From contig NC_064681.1 in NCBI RefSeq assembly GCF_023278565.1, positions 1,302,001-1,366,000 on the forward strand: 64,000 nt of DNA, in the 5' to 3' direction. Shown here one piece after another: positions 22,932-36,302 of this stretch; within the stretch, counting starts at the first letter, position 1; each line of letters begins with the position of its first letter. Made by a program: the position numbers and the translations under genes. This stretch comes from Colletotrichum lupini. Lineage: Eukaryota; Ascomycota; Sordariomycetes; Glomerellales; Glomerellaceae. The notes below the pieces were generated by a model that worked only from the letters and a program-made list of their open reading frames with translations, made no database searches and was not told the DNA's origin.

Positions 22932-25900
22932 ATTTTAAAGCTTTTATTTTTATAGAGTAACTAATATAAGTAATAATAAATTACGAAAACGAACGGAACG
23001 TTAATAAAACGACGCTTAGCCGTTAGTAAAAAGCTATTAGCGCCGACGAGCTATAGCTATCCGGAGTTAACTACTCGACCCTATTCTATTTAAAAGAACG
23101 AGCCTATTATAAGGCAAGTCCTACTTAAATACTAGCGTTTATAAAAGAGCTAGACGAAGAAGATAATCGGGGTAGATTACCCTTACGGGCTAGTTACCTT
23201 ATTAATACCCTAAAGACCCTATTTATTATAAATAGGGCGTTTATTAATAACTAATTACTAAATATACGAAGTTAAGGTGCGTATAAAGGCACAAGTAGTA
23301 CTAAAATAGCTAGTTTAGTAAACCCTATAGGCCTAATAATAACCTATTTTTATAAAATAATAGAAATAATAGTTAAAGATCGAAACTAAAAACGGCGTCG
23401 ATATAAAGAGCTCGTTTAATAGCTTACTAAGCGGCCGGTAACGCGTTTAGGTTAACGAGAATACGAAAAGCCTCTTTTTTATAACTATAAACCGATTAGA
23501 AAAGAGTCTACGAGTACTTAGGTAGTAGATTAGATTATTATTATAGAAGTAAGTAATAAGCTTTGCGCAAAAAGTATTATAGAATAGTATATCGAATAGG
23601 CCCTATTTAAGATATCCCTATTACTATAAATATAATAGCATAATTACGAAAAGAGCTTTTAAGATCCCCTTTCCTAGGGCGACTTTTTAGCGTTTATTTA
23701 TTAATAATACGTAGACCCCGAGACTTAGGAATAGGAATACCGTAAAGAGCTAAGGATAAAGAGGCTAAAGGAGGGCTAGACCCCTATTTAGTTCTTCGCT
23801 AAGTAGTTAGCGATTTATTATAACCTAAGTATAGAAAATATAAAGAATTTAAAAATAGAGATATATTAGTTTTTCTTTAGACTACTATCTTAGCTATAGG
23901 ATAATCTAATTCGTTATAAGGTTTTAATTAAGAGAGTACGCGATATAGCTTACGAGGCTAATAAATTATAGTTATTCAATTAGTAAAAGGGCGGCAACTA
24001 GTTATAAAAAGACGGTAAGAAGAGGCTATATTTATTATTAAAATAACCGCGTTAAATATCCCCCTTTTATAAAAAAAAGAGTAGGGAGAGCTCTAAGGGG
24101 CTAGGCTCTAGGGACTCGCTAGGAATAATATTATAGAAACTATATAATAAGAGTGCTCGTACCGAGCTATTATAGAAGCGTTATAGTAGTAATATTAAGT
24201 ACTTTATATATAATAAAATAGGCTATATATTTAGTAAGTACTAGAAAAATAAGTTAAGAAGTAGGGGTAACGATAAGTTAACGTACCCCCGATCGAAGCT
24301 AACGTTAGTAACTATTTAACGGGTTACTACCGAGCTAAGAGTTATAGAAGTCGACTCGTTAGAAAATGAGTAAGCGTAGGTAATATACTTAATACGCTTA
24401 TATTAAGTATTAAGAGGGTACCGATAGGAATAATTACGAAGAGTAGGGCAATAGTTTTACGAGGTATTACTAAAAGGCTAATAAAAGTTAATATAAATAT
24501 ATACTTTAAGATAGATATTATTAGTACTAGGCTCGTAACCTATTTAGGGTTAACCCCGGCTATTACTATAGCTCCCTCGTTAAAGGACTTTTAGGGTAAA
24601 GCCGTAGGCTAAGGAAAAGCTTACTAATTAACGCTCTTCTTTATTAACTACTATAAGTAGCTAAAAAAGATTCGGTAACTATTCGCTATAGTCGATAGGG
24701 ATAAAAAAATAGTAAACCTCTTATTATTATAACTATTAATAGGCTAAGAGGGCATTCGTATTAATATAGTAATAAATATATAGTTATATAAGCTTATCTT
24801 AGTTACCGAACTAAAGGTAATAGCTTATAATATCGTTAAGAATTATAAGAGGGCGTATATATTATATATTACTACTATAGGAAGTATTATGGGGGTAACG
24901 GAGACTAAACTACGAGGGGGTCTATTACTAAAACTTTAATTAGAAGTAGAGACGTTTAATAAGTAGTTAGTAAAAGGACTATAGTTATATAACGGGGTAA
25001 AATACTTTATTAACTTAGTTCCGGGTACTAAACTACCGTATAGTCCTATTTATCCGTTAAGCGAGAAATAACTTAATAAGCTTTGCGCGTATATTACTAA
25101 GAACCTAGCGAACGGTTATATTATATTTTTAGTTAATAAGGCTAGGGCACCGATCCTCTTTATATTAAAAAAGGACGGCACGCTACGCCTTTATATAAAT
25201 TATTACGGGCTAAATAGGGTAACTATAAAGAATTAATACTTACTACTACTTATCGGCGAGCTCCTAAATAGGCTTCGTAGAGCGAAATAGATTTTAAAAA
25301 TAAATATTAGGGATACCTACTACCGTATCCGAATTAAAAAAGAAAACTAATAAAAAATAGCGTTTTAGAGCCGATACGGTTATTTTAAGTATATTATTAT
25401 GCTTTTTAGGCTAACGAACGCACCCGCGACGTTCTAAGTATATATTTACTAAGCGCTCGCTAACTTACTAAATACTTACTATATAGTATATATAGACGAT
25501 TTAATAATTTACTTAATAATAAAGGAGTAGTATATAGAGGATATTAAGAAAGTCTTTTAACGTCTGCGTTTATATAGGCTTTTTACTAAATTATTAAAGT
25601 ACTCGTTTTATTAAAAGAGGGTCGAGTTCTTAAGTTATATTATTATACTAAAAAGAATTAAGATTAACTTATTACGAGTATAAACGATCGCTAATTAAAA
25701 GGTACTAAAGTCTATTAGGGATATCTAAGTGTTCTTAGGGTTTTATAACTTCTATTAAAAGTTTATTACTAAATACTTGGGTATTATTATATTGATAATA
25801 GTATTACTAAAAATAGAAAAGGGGTAGATAAGGGACTTTTAGTAGACTAAGGAAATAGACGAGGTATTTAATTAGCTAAAAGTCGTTTTTATTTTAGTAA

Positions 25901-28253
25901 CCGTATTTACGTATTAAAACTTATAACATATTATATAAGTAAAAACCGATATTTTAGTTAAAGCTATTACGGTAATTTTATTATAATAGGCTAATAAAGA
26001 ATAGCGACCCGTTACTTATTAATTGCAAAAGCTTATGGATACGGAGTAGTAATAGGCTACGGGCTAATAAAAACTACTTACTATAGTAAAAGGGCTAGAG
26101 TACTAGGCTTATTATTTCTAGGGCCTTTTATAAAAGTTTATAGTCTTAACGGATTACTAAGTACTTAAAAAAATAATCGGCGCACTAGCGCGGGACCTTT
26201 AGGGAAGGCTCGCGAGGTAGGTATATAAATTATTAATATTTAACTTTAACTTAGAATACTAACTAAGGAAAACGAACCCGGCGGACGGTCTATTTAAAAA
26301 GCTAGACTATATAAAGGGGGAAGTGCTTTATAAGGACGTCTTCTCTATACTAGCTTAGAAACTACGTTTTATTAGCGAACTACTACCCGACGTTTAGTAA
26401 AGGATAATTAGCTTAAAAGGATAAAATAATATTACTAAGGTATATATTTAAATAGTTAAGGCCTCCCTTTATAATCCTAGCTAGATATTAGCTAGCTTTA
26501 AGGATAGGGAATCCTCTTTTTTATATTAGTAATATATTATAAGGCGTACTAATAAAATAGTAATAATTATTACTATAACGACTCGAAGTAAGAAAGTAAA
26601 AGAGTTATTAGTAAACGCTCGTTAACGGTTTAGTAAGGATAAAAAGGAGTTAGATAGAGCTAGAGTTATTATACTAAAATAGTATATCTTATGCCCCGTT
26701 ATAAAAGAGCTTATAAAGGGTAAAACGGTATTCGCTTCTTATTTTTCGCTAGAAACTAAGGAGCTTATTAAAGGATTATAAATTAAAAACGAGTTTTATA
26801 TATTATAATTAGTAAGAGTTCGCGCTACGGTTAGTAAGCTAAGAGTATATTTACTTAATAAATAGGGTATACTATTTTTTAAAAAAAGACTTATTATTCT
26901 TTAAGTAAAGTTTTTTTAAATAGAGATCCTTTGCTAATACTACGATAATTATAGGGTAGGTTATATAAGAGCTACGAAAACTCTCGAGCTAATTTAAAAG
27001 AAGTTCTATTAAGAAGATATCTAATAAGATATTTAAGAATACGTTAAGAATTATGAGTATTATTTAGGAGTTATAATTTTAAGATATAAGCCGTATAAGT
27101 AGCTATAGTTACTACTACTACTCTTATACTTATTTTAAAAAATATCTATAGACTTTATTACGGGGTTATTACTAAGCGCTCGTAATAACGGCATAGAGTA
27201 TAATAGTATTATAGTTATTATTTATTATATAATAAAGTTTACGAAGTTCTTATTTATTATTAAAATACTTAACGTAGTATAAATAGTAAGTATTTTATAT
27301 TAAGAGGTTAAATATAAGTTCGGTACGCCTAAAGGTATTATTACGGATAGAAATAAGCTCTTTATAAGCGTATTTTAAGAAGAGTTCGTTAAGGAACGGG
27401 CAATATGTTACTAACTATTTACCGCATACTACTTATAAACGGACGGCTAAACGGAGCGAACTTATTAAATATTAAAAAAGTATCTAAAGATTTATACTAA
27501 GGGCTCGCTAAATAGGTAGGTAGCGTAGCTAGAGGAGGCCGAGTTTATATATAATAATAGTTAACACTTCTTTTTATTAATTTAATAAATAATATACTTA
27601 GCGACGTAAGCGCCGGCAATATAAATAAGCTCGTTAATATTATAATATAAACTAGCTAAGTAGCGCATATAAAGAGCACCGCTACGGAGACTATAAAAGC
27701 CCTTTTTAGGATTATACTTTATATTAAGTATATCCTAAATACGCAAAATAATAGATATTTTAGTAAATACTTAGTAATAGTATAGCGAGAGAGTTATAAT
27801 TAAGAAACGATACGGAATTAGAATATTGTAAAAAGAAAAGTATAGTTATATAAAAAAGAATTCGTAGAACGGTCGCCGAATAGAAAGAGGGAAAAAAAAG
27901 TAAACACGCGACTAGTAACGGACGAAAAATCTTTTATTATAATTAATAGCCTAGTAATAATAATAACCGCGAGGTTAGGCGGGCTCTTATATATTACGAT
28001 AGTCAGAATACTTTATTACGAATACATACTACTAACCTAGTAACTAGTCGGCGCGCTGTCACTAAATAATAATAATAAGGTATCTATTAAATAAAGAGAT
28101 AAGAGCAATGCTTTGTTCTTAGGTAAAAAAGGATATTATTAACGTCTTACGGAATTTATTACGAATAACGACGTTAATAGCTTTATTATTAGTATTAAAA
28201 AAAGATATTACGTAATAACTTTAGGGACTAAAGTTACGTAAGAGGGGAGTAAT

Positions 28254-28443
28254 TATAATAGATTTAGGATGCGGCCGGCGATAAGATATTAATAACTTAG
28301 TAACTAGTATACGGATCTTATTATAAAAGAACTTTTTAAGAAGCAGAGCCTTTATAAAGGACTTTATAAGCTTTAGTCTTATAATATACCTATACTTATA
28401 TTATAGCCTCGCTAGTTAAGTATTTATAGCCTAATTTCTTATA
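28254..28443 (+). repeat. Right LTR of gypsy copy 1
   Basis: 190 bp, the same length as the left LTR, differing from it mainly by C/T and G/A transitions. It is immediately preceded by the purine tract and followed by the ATTAT duplication. Confidence 0.88.
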
Positions 28444-28448
28444 ATTAT

Positions 28449-31400
28449 TTAGATAACCGTATATAGTAATATTAAAACTAGTACCGAGTTATGCGCCCGT
28501 TATAAGGCCGGTAAAGGTACTTTTACTAATTACGTTACTTTTATAAGTAAGGGCTGCTTTAGTTATAATTATATATTTATTATATACGAGTATATACTTA
28601 TTACGCTTCCCGTTATTACTCGTACGTTACTTTATATTACTTTATATTTATTTATAGTTTATTAACGGTTCGTACTAGCTCGTAATACGCTTATTAAGGT
28701 TATTAAGCGCGGTTATAACTATAAGGGCCGTAGTAAAGTCCGTATTAGCGCTCTACTTAAGTCTCTAAGTACTATCCCCGCTATATACCTCTATATAATA
28801 ATAAAAGCCTTTAAATAAGTAGCTAAGTAAACTAAAAATAACGAAGAGGGTATATATAATAGTATATAGGATTATAAGGAGCGTTATTAACTTATATAAA
28901 CTCTAAATAAGGAGTAATTAATTCGATATTTTTATATAGTATAGTATAGGAGTTTATATAGGTATATATTAAAATATAGTATAGTTAGGCTTAATACCTA
29001 GGTAATAAGGCCCTTACGGAGTCGTAGGGTACTTATTAGTTATAAACTAGAGTATATGCGCTTAGTTTAGCCTATAAGAGGCCGTAATTAACTATATAAA
29101 AGCTCCCCCTAAAGTTTAACGTTTCTAATAAAATTATAGAACTTTTATTTATTATATATTATTATTATATACTTTTCTATCTTTTTTAGCGTTATAGATC
29201 CCTATAAGCGTTTATATTTCTATATATATACTTATAAGACCTTATAAGTAAAAAGATACCCCTATATATTGCTATAATTATATATAAATATTTACCCCTT
29301 ACTTAAAATTTCTTTCTTAGTTTTTTACTTTATATATTATTATTATTTTAAAATAGTACGACTGCGTATTAATCTTTTACTATATTGAACGATAATTATT
29401 ATAAAGTTAGAGAGTAATTAGACCTATAATACAATTATTATATATATTTTTATAATTTTTAATATTAAAATTATAAAGCGAACTTTCGAACGTTAACTTA
29501 CGAAATAGGACTTATAATAAGAAGAGCGTACAGTCTTTTCTAAGGATCTATTAATTCGTATCTAAGAATTATTTTTCTAATAATACTTAAATAATAAAAA
29601 TATCATTTTTTAATTCTAATCTAAAAGATTTATAATTACGGCTATAAGATTATTAATACTTCGTTAATAAAATTAGCTTTAGTAACGATAAATACTAGAA
29701 TAGCTCGTAATTATATAATAATAATTAAAAGAGTTCTTTTTTAGTATATTAAAGGTTACTCGCTATACTAAAGGGTATAGTAGAGAGTATTTTTATATAT
29801 AAGTTCGCTAATAAGCTTATATTATTAGTCAAAATGAACTATATTTTATATATTATAAAACCTTTTTATAATAAGTTTAAAATTAGTTAAGTAAGATAAG
29901 GTACCGTTATAAAGGGTTTACGACTCCTAGACTAAATTATATTTAGTTTTTAGATATATACGATAAGCTTTTAGTATTTGGATTTGAGATTTATATTAGT
30001 ATTAATACTTATTTACGGTTTATTATATAGTTCTATATAAGGGTTTCTACTTATACGTCCCGGAATATACTTATATAATATCTTATTATTATTTAATAAC
30101 GGGGATTTATACTATTATAAGTTCGTTTAGACTAAGGAAAAGAAACCGTTCTTATGTTTAGTATTTATTACTACTTTTTATAATACCGTTTAATAATAAA
30201 AAGTCTAATTATATTCTATAATTACTAAATCTTTAGTAAAAGTATTTATAACGTTAAGATTAAGAGTTAGTAAAATCGTTTTTATTAAAGTAGATTAGTA
30301 TATTAATAAGTAAGTAATATATATCTTAGTATATATAAGTATACTTACGTTCATAAAAATACTTCTAACTACTTAAGTTCTAAGGGCTATTCTATATAAA
30401 TATACTCTCTAACTAGATTATATTTCTGTTTACGTATATACTACTAATTCGTTCTAATTTTATTAACTTCGTATAAATTTAGAACTCTTATCGAATTCGT
30501 TATTAAAAAGGTCGCCCTTACGTTATTTTTAGTTAGTTATAATAACTATATTATTAACTTATGTTACGAACTATATAAGACTTTATATAGCCGATTAACT
30601 AAGACTAAGTTTAATAACTATTAAACACTATTTAAAATAGTAATAATCTAGACGTATATTTTCCTTAAGCTACTTTATAGATTTATACCTTAATTATTAA
30701 GGGCTCCTTAACTATATTAGCTAAAAGTACGAAGTTTAGCGAGGCTAATTATCCTTATTTTAAAGCGTATTAATATTTTCGTATTTATTTAAAGTAATAT
30801 ATACGTAATAAGCTCTAACTAAAAATTACTTTACTTAGTAAACTATAGGGCGGTATTATATAAGTTAAGTAGAGATTAGAAGACTTTAGAATTAATCTTA
30901 GAATATTAAATAGCTTCGTAATTACGAGTAATACTAAGGACGAAGAGGAATTATAAATATAATTATAATTTATTCTAAACTATTTATTAATAAGAATACT
31001 CGTTTTTATCCTTATAGTATACTAGGTTATTTACTATCGTAAACTTTATTTTCTTATTAAACTATTATAATCTCGTCTTTCTTATCGTTTTTATCCTTTT
31101 TAACCTTTTTCTTAACTTTTACCTCCTTTTTAACGATCTTCTTTTCTTACTTAACTAATAATTCCTCCTTAATCTTTATCGTTAGTTTAATACTAATACT
31201 TATTAAAAGCTATGTTTTTAGAATATTTTTATACGTCGTTTTGCCTAAAGTTTTAGTTATAATTAGCTTTATACGACCTTTTCCCTTCTTTACTAGCTAA
31301 GGTTTAATAACTAATAACTTAATTTTAGTTTGAGAAATAATAAAAAGTTAGTAATTATTTTTTTTATATAAAATCGTAGCTTTAAAAAGGAATCTCTTTA

Positions 31401-31476
31401 AACTTATAGCTTCGTATATTACTTTACGGTACTCTAAAATATTATAAGGATTCTTTATATTAATTAGAAATACTAT
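28449..31476. other. AT-rich RIP-degraded core sequence between the two gypsy copies
   Basis: About 3 kb of the host TIR element (or of still older insertions). At 31,080-31,200 the minus strand encodes a K/E-rich stretch (for example IVKKEVKVKKKVKKDK) interrupted by TAA/TAG. Further minus-strand segments near 30,430-30,790 and 28,640-28,980 read as protein if TAA/TAG are taken as mutated CAA/CAG. No domain could be recognised. The plus strand gives no better reading. Confidence 0.35.
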
Positions 31477-31666
31477 TATAATAAATTCGGGATGCGGCCG
31501 GCGATAGGATACTAATAACTTAATAACTAGTATACAGATCTTATTATAAAAGAACTTTTTAAAAAATAAAGCCCTTATAAAAGACTTTATAAGCTTTAGT
31601 TTTATAATATACTTATACTTATATTATAGCTTTATTAATTAAGTACTTATAGCTTAATCTTTTATA
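31477..31666 (+). repeat. Left LTR of gypsy copy 2
   Basis: 190 bp, starting TATAATAAATTCGGG. Preceded by ACTAT, which recurs after 40,427 but not after 39,517. This shows that the outermost LTR at 40,238-40,427 is its true partner. Confidence 0.87.
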
Positions 31667-34600
31667 ATTCTAAAGTTTTTATTTTTATAAAATAACTAAT
31701 ATAAGTAATAATAAATTACGGAAATAAACGGAACGTTAACGAAACGATACTTAGTTATTAATAAAAAGCCGTTAGTATTAACGAGCTATAGCTATCCGGA
31801 GTCGACTACTTAACCCTATTTTATTTAAAAAAACGAGCTTATTATAGGGTAAGTCCTATTTAAATATTAGTATTTATAAAAGAGCTAGATAAAGAAAATA
31901 ATTAGGATAGATTACCCTTATAAGCTAGTTACCCCGTTAATACCCTAAAGACTTTATTTATTATAAACGGGGCGTTTATTAATAACTAATTACTAAATAT
32001 ACGAGGTTAAGGCGTATATAAAGGCGCGGGTAGTACTAAAATAGCTAGTTTAGTAAACCCTATAGGCCTAATAATAACTTATTTTTATAAAATAATAAAA
32101 ATAATAATTAAAAATTAAAACTAAGAACGGTATTAATACGAGGAGCTTATTTAATAGCTTACCGAGCGGCTAGTAACGCGTTTAAGTTAATAAGAATACG
32201 AAAAGCCTCTTTTTTATAATTATAAACTAATTAGAAAAGAGTTTATAAGTACTTAGGTAGTAAACTAAATTATTATTATAAAAGTAGGTAATAAGCTTTG
32301 CGCAGAAAGTACTATAGAATAATATATTAAATAGGCCCTATTTAAAATATCCTTATTATTATAAATATAATAATATAATTATAAAAAGAGCCTCTAAGAT
32401 CCCCTCTCTTAAGGCGACTTCTTAGCGTTTATTTATTAATAATACGTAGACCCTAAGACTTAAGAACGGGAATATTATAGAGAGCTAAGGACGAAGAGGC
32501 TAAAAGAGGGCTAGACCCTTACTTAGTTCCTCGCTAAGTAGTTAGCGATTTATTATAATTTAAATATAAAAAATATAGAGAATTTAAAAGTAGAGGTATA
32601 TTAGTTCTTTTTTAAATTACTATTTTAGTTATAAAACGATTTAATTTATTATAGGGTTTTAATTAAGAGAGTACGCGATATAGCTTACGAGGCTAATAAA
32701 TTATAATTATTAAATTAGTAAAAGGGCGGCGACTAGTTATAAAAGGATAATAAAAAGAGGTTATATTTATTATTAAAATAACTGCGTTAAATATCCCCTT
32801 TTTATAAAAAAAAGAGTAAAGAGAGCTCTAAGGGGCTAGGCTCTAGGGACTTACTAAGAGTAATATTATAAAAGCTATATAATAAGAGTACTCGCGCTAA
32901 GCTATTATAAAAGCGTCGTAGTAATAATATTAAGTGCTTTATATATAATAAGATAGGCTATATATTTAGTAAGTATTAAAAAAATAAGTCGAGAGGTAGG
33001 GGTAACAATAAGCTAACGTACCTCCGATCGAAGTTAATATTAGTAACTATTTAACGAGTTATTACTAAGCTAAGAGTTATAAAGGTCGACTTATTAAAAA
33101 ACGAGTAAATATAAGTAATATACTTAATACGCTTATACTAAGTATTAAGAAAGTATTAATAAAAATAATTATAAAGGGTAGGGTAATAGTTTTACGAAGT
33201 ATTATTAAAAAGCTAATAGAAGTTAATATAAATATATACTCCGAGATAAATATTATTAGTACTAAGCTCGTAACCTACTTAGGGTTAACCCCGGCTACTA
33301 TTATAGCTCTTTTATTAAAGGACTTTTAGGGTAAAGCCGTAGGCTAGGGGAAAGCTTATTAATTAATACTCTTTTTTATTAATTACTATAAGTAGCTAAG
33401 GAAGATTTAGTAACTATTTACCGTAGTTAATAAGGATAAAAGAATAGTAGACCTCTTATTATTACGATTATTAATAAGCTAAGAGGGTATTCGTATTAAT
33501 ATAGCGACAAATATATAGTTATACAAGCCTATTTTAGTTATTAAACTAGAGGTAATAGTTTATAATATTATTAAAAATCGCGAGAGGGCGTATATATTAT
33601 ATATAGCTATTATAAGAAGTACTGTGGGGGTAATAGAGACTAAACTACGAGGGGGTTTATTATTAAAACTTTAATTAGAAGTAGAGATATTTAACGAGTA
33701 GTTAGCGAAGGGACCGTAGTTATATAACGGGGTAAAATACTCTATCGACTTAGTTCTGGGTATTAAACTATTATATAGTCCTATTTATTTATTAAATAAG
33801 AAATAACTTAATAAGCTTTGTGCGTATATTACTAAGAACCTAGCGAACGGTTATATTATATTTTTAGTTAATAAGGCTAGAGTACTAATCTTTTTTATAT
33901 TAAAAAAGGACGGTACGCTACGCCTCTATATAAACTATTACGAGCTAAATAAAGTAATTATAAAGAATTAATACTTATTACTACTTATTAATAAGCTCTT
34001 AAATAGGCTTTGCAGAGCGAAGTAAATTTTAAAAATAGATATTAGGGATGCTTACTACCGTATCTAAATTAAAAAAAAAGACCGATAGAAAATAGCGTTC
34101 TAGAGCTAATACGGTTATTTTAAGTATATTATTATACTTTTTAAGCTAACGAATGCACCCGCAACGTTCTAAGTATATATTTATTAAGCGCTCGCTAACT
34201 TACTAAATACTTACTATATAATATATATAAATAATTTAATAATCTACTTAATAATAAAGGAGTAGTATATAGAGGATATTAAGAAGGTCCTCTAATATCT
34301 ACGTTTATATAGGCTTTTTATTAAACTATTAAAGTACTCGTTTTATTAAAAAAGGGTCGAGTTCTTAGGTTATATTATTATATTAAAAAGAATTAAGATT
34401 AACTCGTTATAAGTGCGAACGATCGCCGATTAGAAAGCACTAGAGTTTATTAGGGATATTTAAGTATTCCTAGGGTTTTATAATTTTTATTAGAAGTTTA
34501 TTACTAAATACTCGGGTATTATTATATTAATAATAATATTATTAAAAATAGAAAAGGGGTAGATAAGGGACTTTTAATAAACTAAGGAAGTAAACGAGGC

Positions 34601-36302
34601 GTTTAATTAGCTAAAGGTTGCTTTTACTTTAGTAATTATACTTATATATTAAAACTTATAACGTATTATATAAATAAAAACCGATACTTTAGTTAAAGCT
34701 ATTATAGTAATCTTATTATAGTAGGCCGATAGAGAATAGCGACCCGTTACTTATTAGTTATAAAAGCTTATGGATATAGAGTAATAATAAGCTATGGGCT
34801 AATAAGAACTACTTATTATAATAAAAGGGCTAGAGTACTAAGCTTATTACTTTTAGGGCTTTTTATAAAAGTTTATAGTCCTAATAAATTATTAAATACT
34901 TAAGGGAATAATTAGCGTACTAGCGCGGGACCTTTAGGGAAGGCTTACGAAGTAGGTATATAAATTATTAATATTTAACTTTAATTTAAAATACTAACTA
35001 AGGAAAACGAACCCGGCGGACGGTCTATTTAGAAAGCTAGATTATATAAAAAGAGAAGTACTTTATAAAGACGTCCTCTTTATGCTAGTTTAGAAACTAT
35101 ATTTTATTAGCGAACTACTACCCGATATTTAATAAAGGATAATTAGCTTAAAAGGATAAAATAATACTATTAAAGTATACGTTTAAATAGTTAAGGCCTC
35201 TTTTTATAATCCTAGTTAAATATTAGCTAGCTTTAGGGACGGGGAATCCTCTCCCCTATATTAGTAGCGTATTATAAAGTATATTAATAAAATAGTAATA
35301 GTTATTATTATAATAACTCGAAATAAAAAAGTAAGAGAGTTATTAATAAACGCTCGTCGATAGTCTAGTAAGGATAAAGAGGAGTTAGATAGAGCTAGGG
35401 TTATTATATTAAAATAGTATATTTTATACTTTATTATAAAGGAGCTTATAAAAAGTAAAATAGTATTTATTTCTCGTTTTTTATTAAAAACTAAGGAGCT
35501 TATTAAAGGATTATAAGTTAAAAACGAGTTTTATATATTATAATTAATAAGAGTTCGCGCTATAACTAGCGAGCTAAGAGTATATTTACTTAACAAATAG
35601 GGTATATTATTTTTTAAAAAAAGACTTATTATTCCTTAAGTAAAGTCTTTTTAAATAAAGATCTTTTACTAATATTACGACGACTATAAGGTAGGTTATA
35701 TAAAAGCTACGAAAACTCTCGAGCTAATTTAAAAAAAGTTCTATTAAGAAAATATTTAACGAGATATCTAAGAATACGTTAAGAACTATAAGTATTATTT
35801 AGGAGTTATAACCTTAAGATATAAGCTATATAAGTAGCTATAATTATTATTACTACTCTTATATTTATTTTAGGAAATATTTATAGACTTTATTACGGGG
35901 CTATTATTAAGCGCTTATAGTAATAATATAGAGTATAATAGTATCCTAGTTATTATTTATTATATAATAAAGTTTACGAAGTTCTTACTTATTATTAAGA
36001 TACTTAATATAACATAAATAGTAAATATCTTATATTAAGAGGTCGAATATAAGTTTAGTATACCTAAAGGTATTATTATAAATAAAGATAAGCTCTTTAT
36101 AAGCGTATTTTAAAAAGAGTTTACTAAGGAACGGGTAATACGTTACTAACTATTTATTATATATTACTTATAAACGGACGGCTAAACGGAGCGAACTTAT
36201 TAAATATTAAAAAAGTATTTAAAAATCTATACTAAGGGCTTACTAAATAGGTAGGTAGCGTAGCTAAAAAAGGCTAAGTTTATATATAATAATAACTAAT
36301 AC

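Larger units (their letters stand above)
22742..28443 (+). mobile_element. Ty3/gypsy LTR retrotransposon, RIP-inactivated copy 1
   Basis: A 5,702-bp element with 190-bp LTRs (22,742-22,931 and 28,254-28,443) is flanked by the direct repeat ATTAT (22,737-22,741 and 28,444-28,448). The polyprotein runs left to right and is broken by many TAA/TAG codons. Remnants in order: a degraded CCHC zinc knuckle near 24,195-24,240; reverse transcriptase near 25,140-25,500 ([10 protein letters not shown], then TNAPATF, then YIDDL with both Asp intact); RNase H region near 25,930-26,030; and integrase with DFITG near 27,151 and the TDG-x-TERT motif near 27,439. The RT-before-integrase order identifies Ty3/gypsy (Metaviridae). 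A purine-rich tract (AAGAGGGGAG) precedes the right LTR. Most internal stops are explicable as CAA/CAG or TGG mutated by RIP. Confidence 0.88.
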
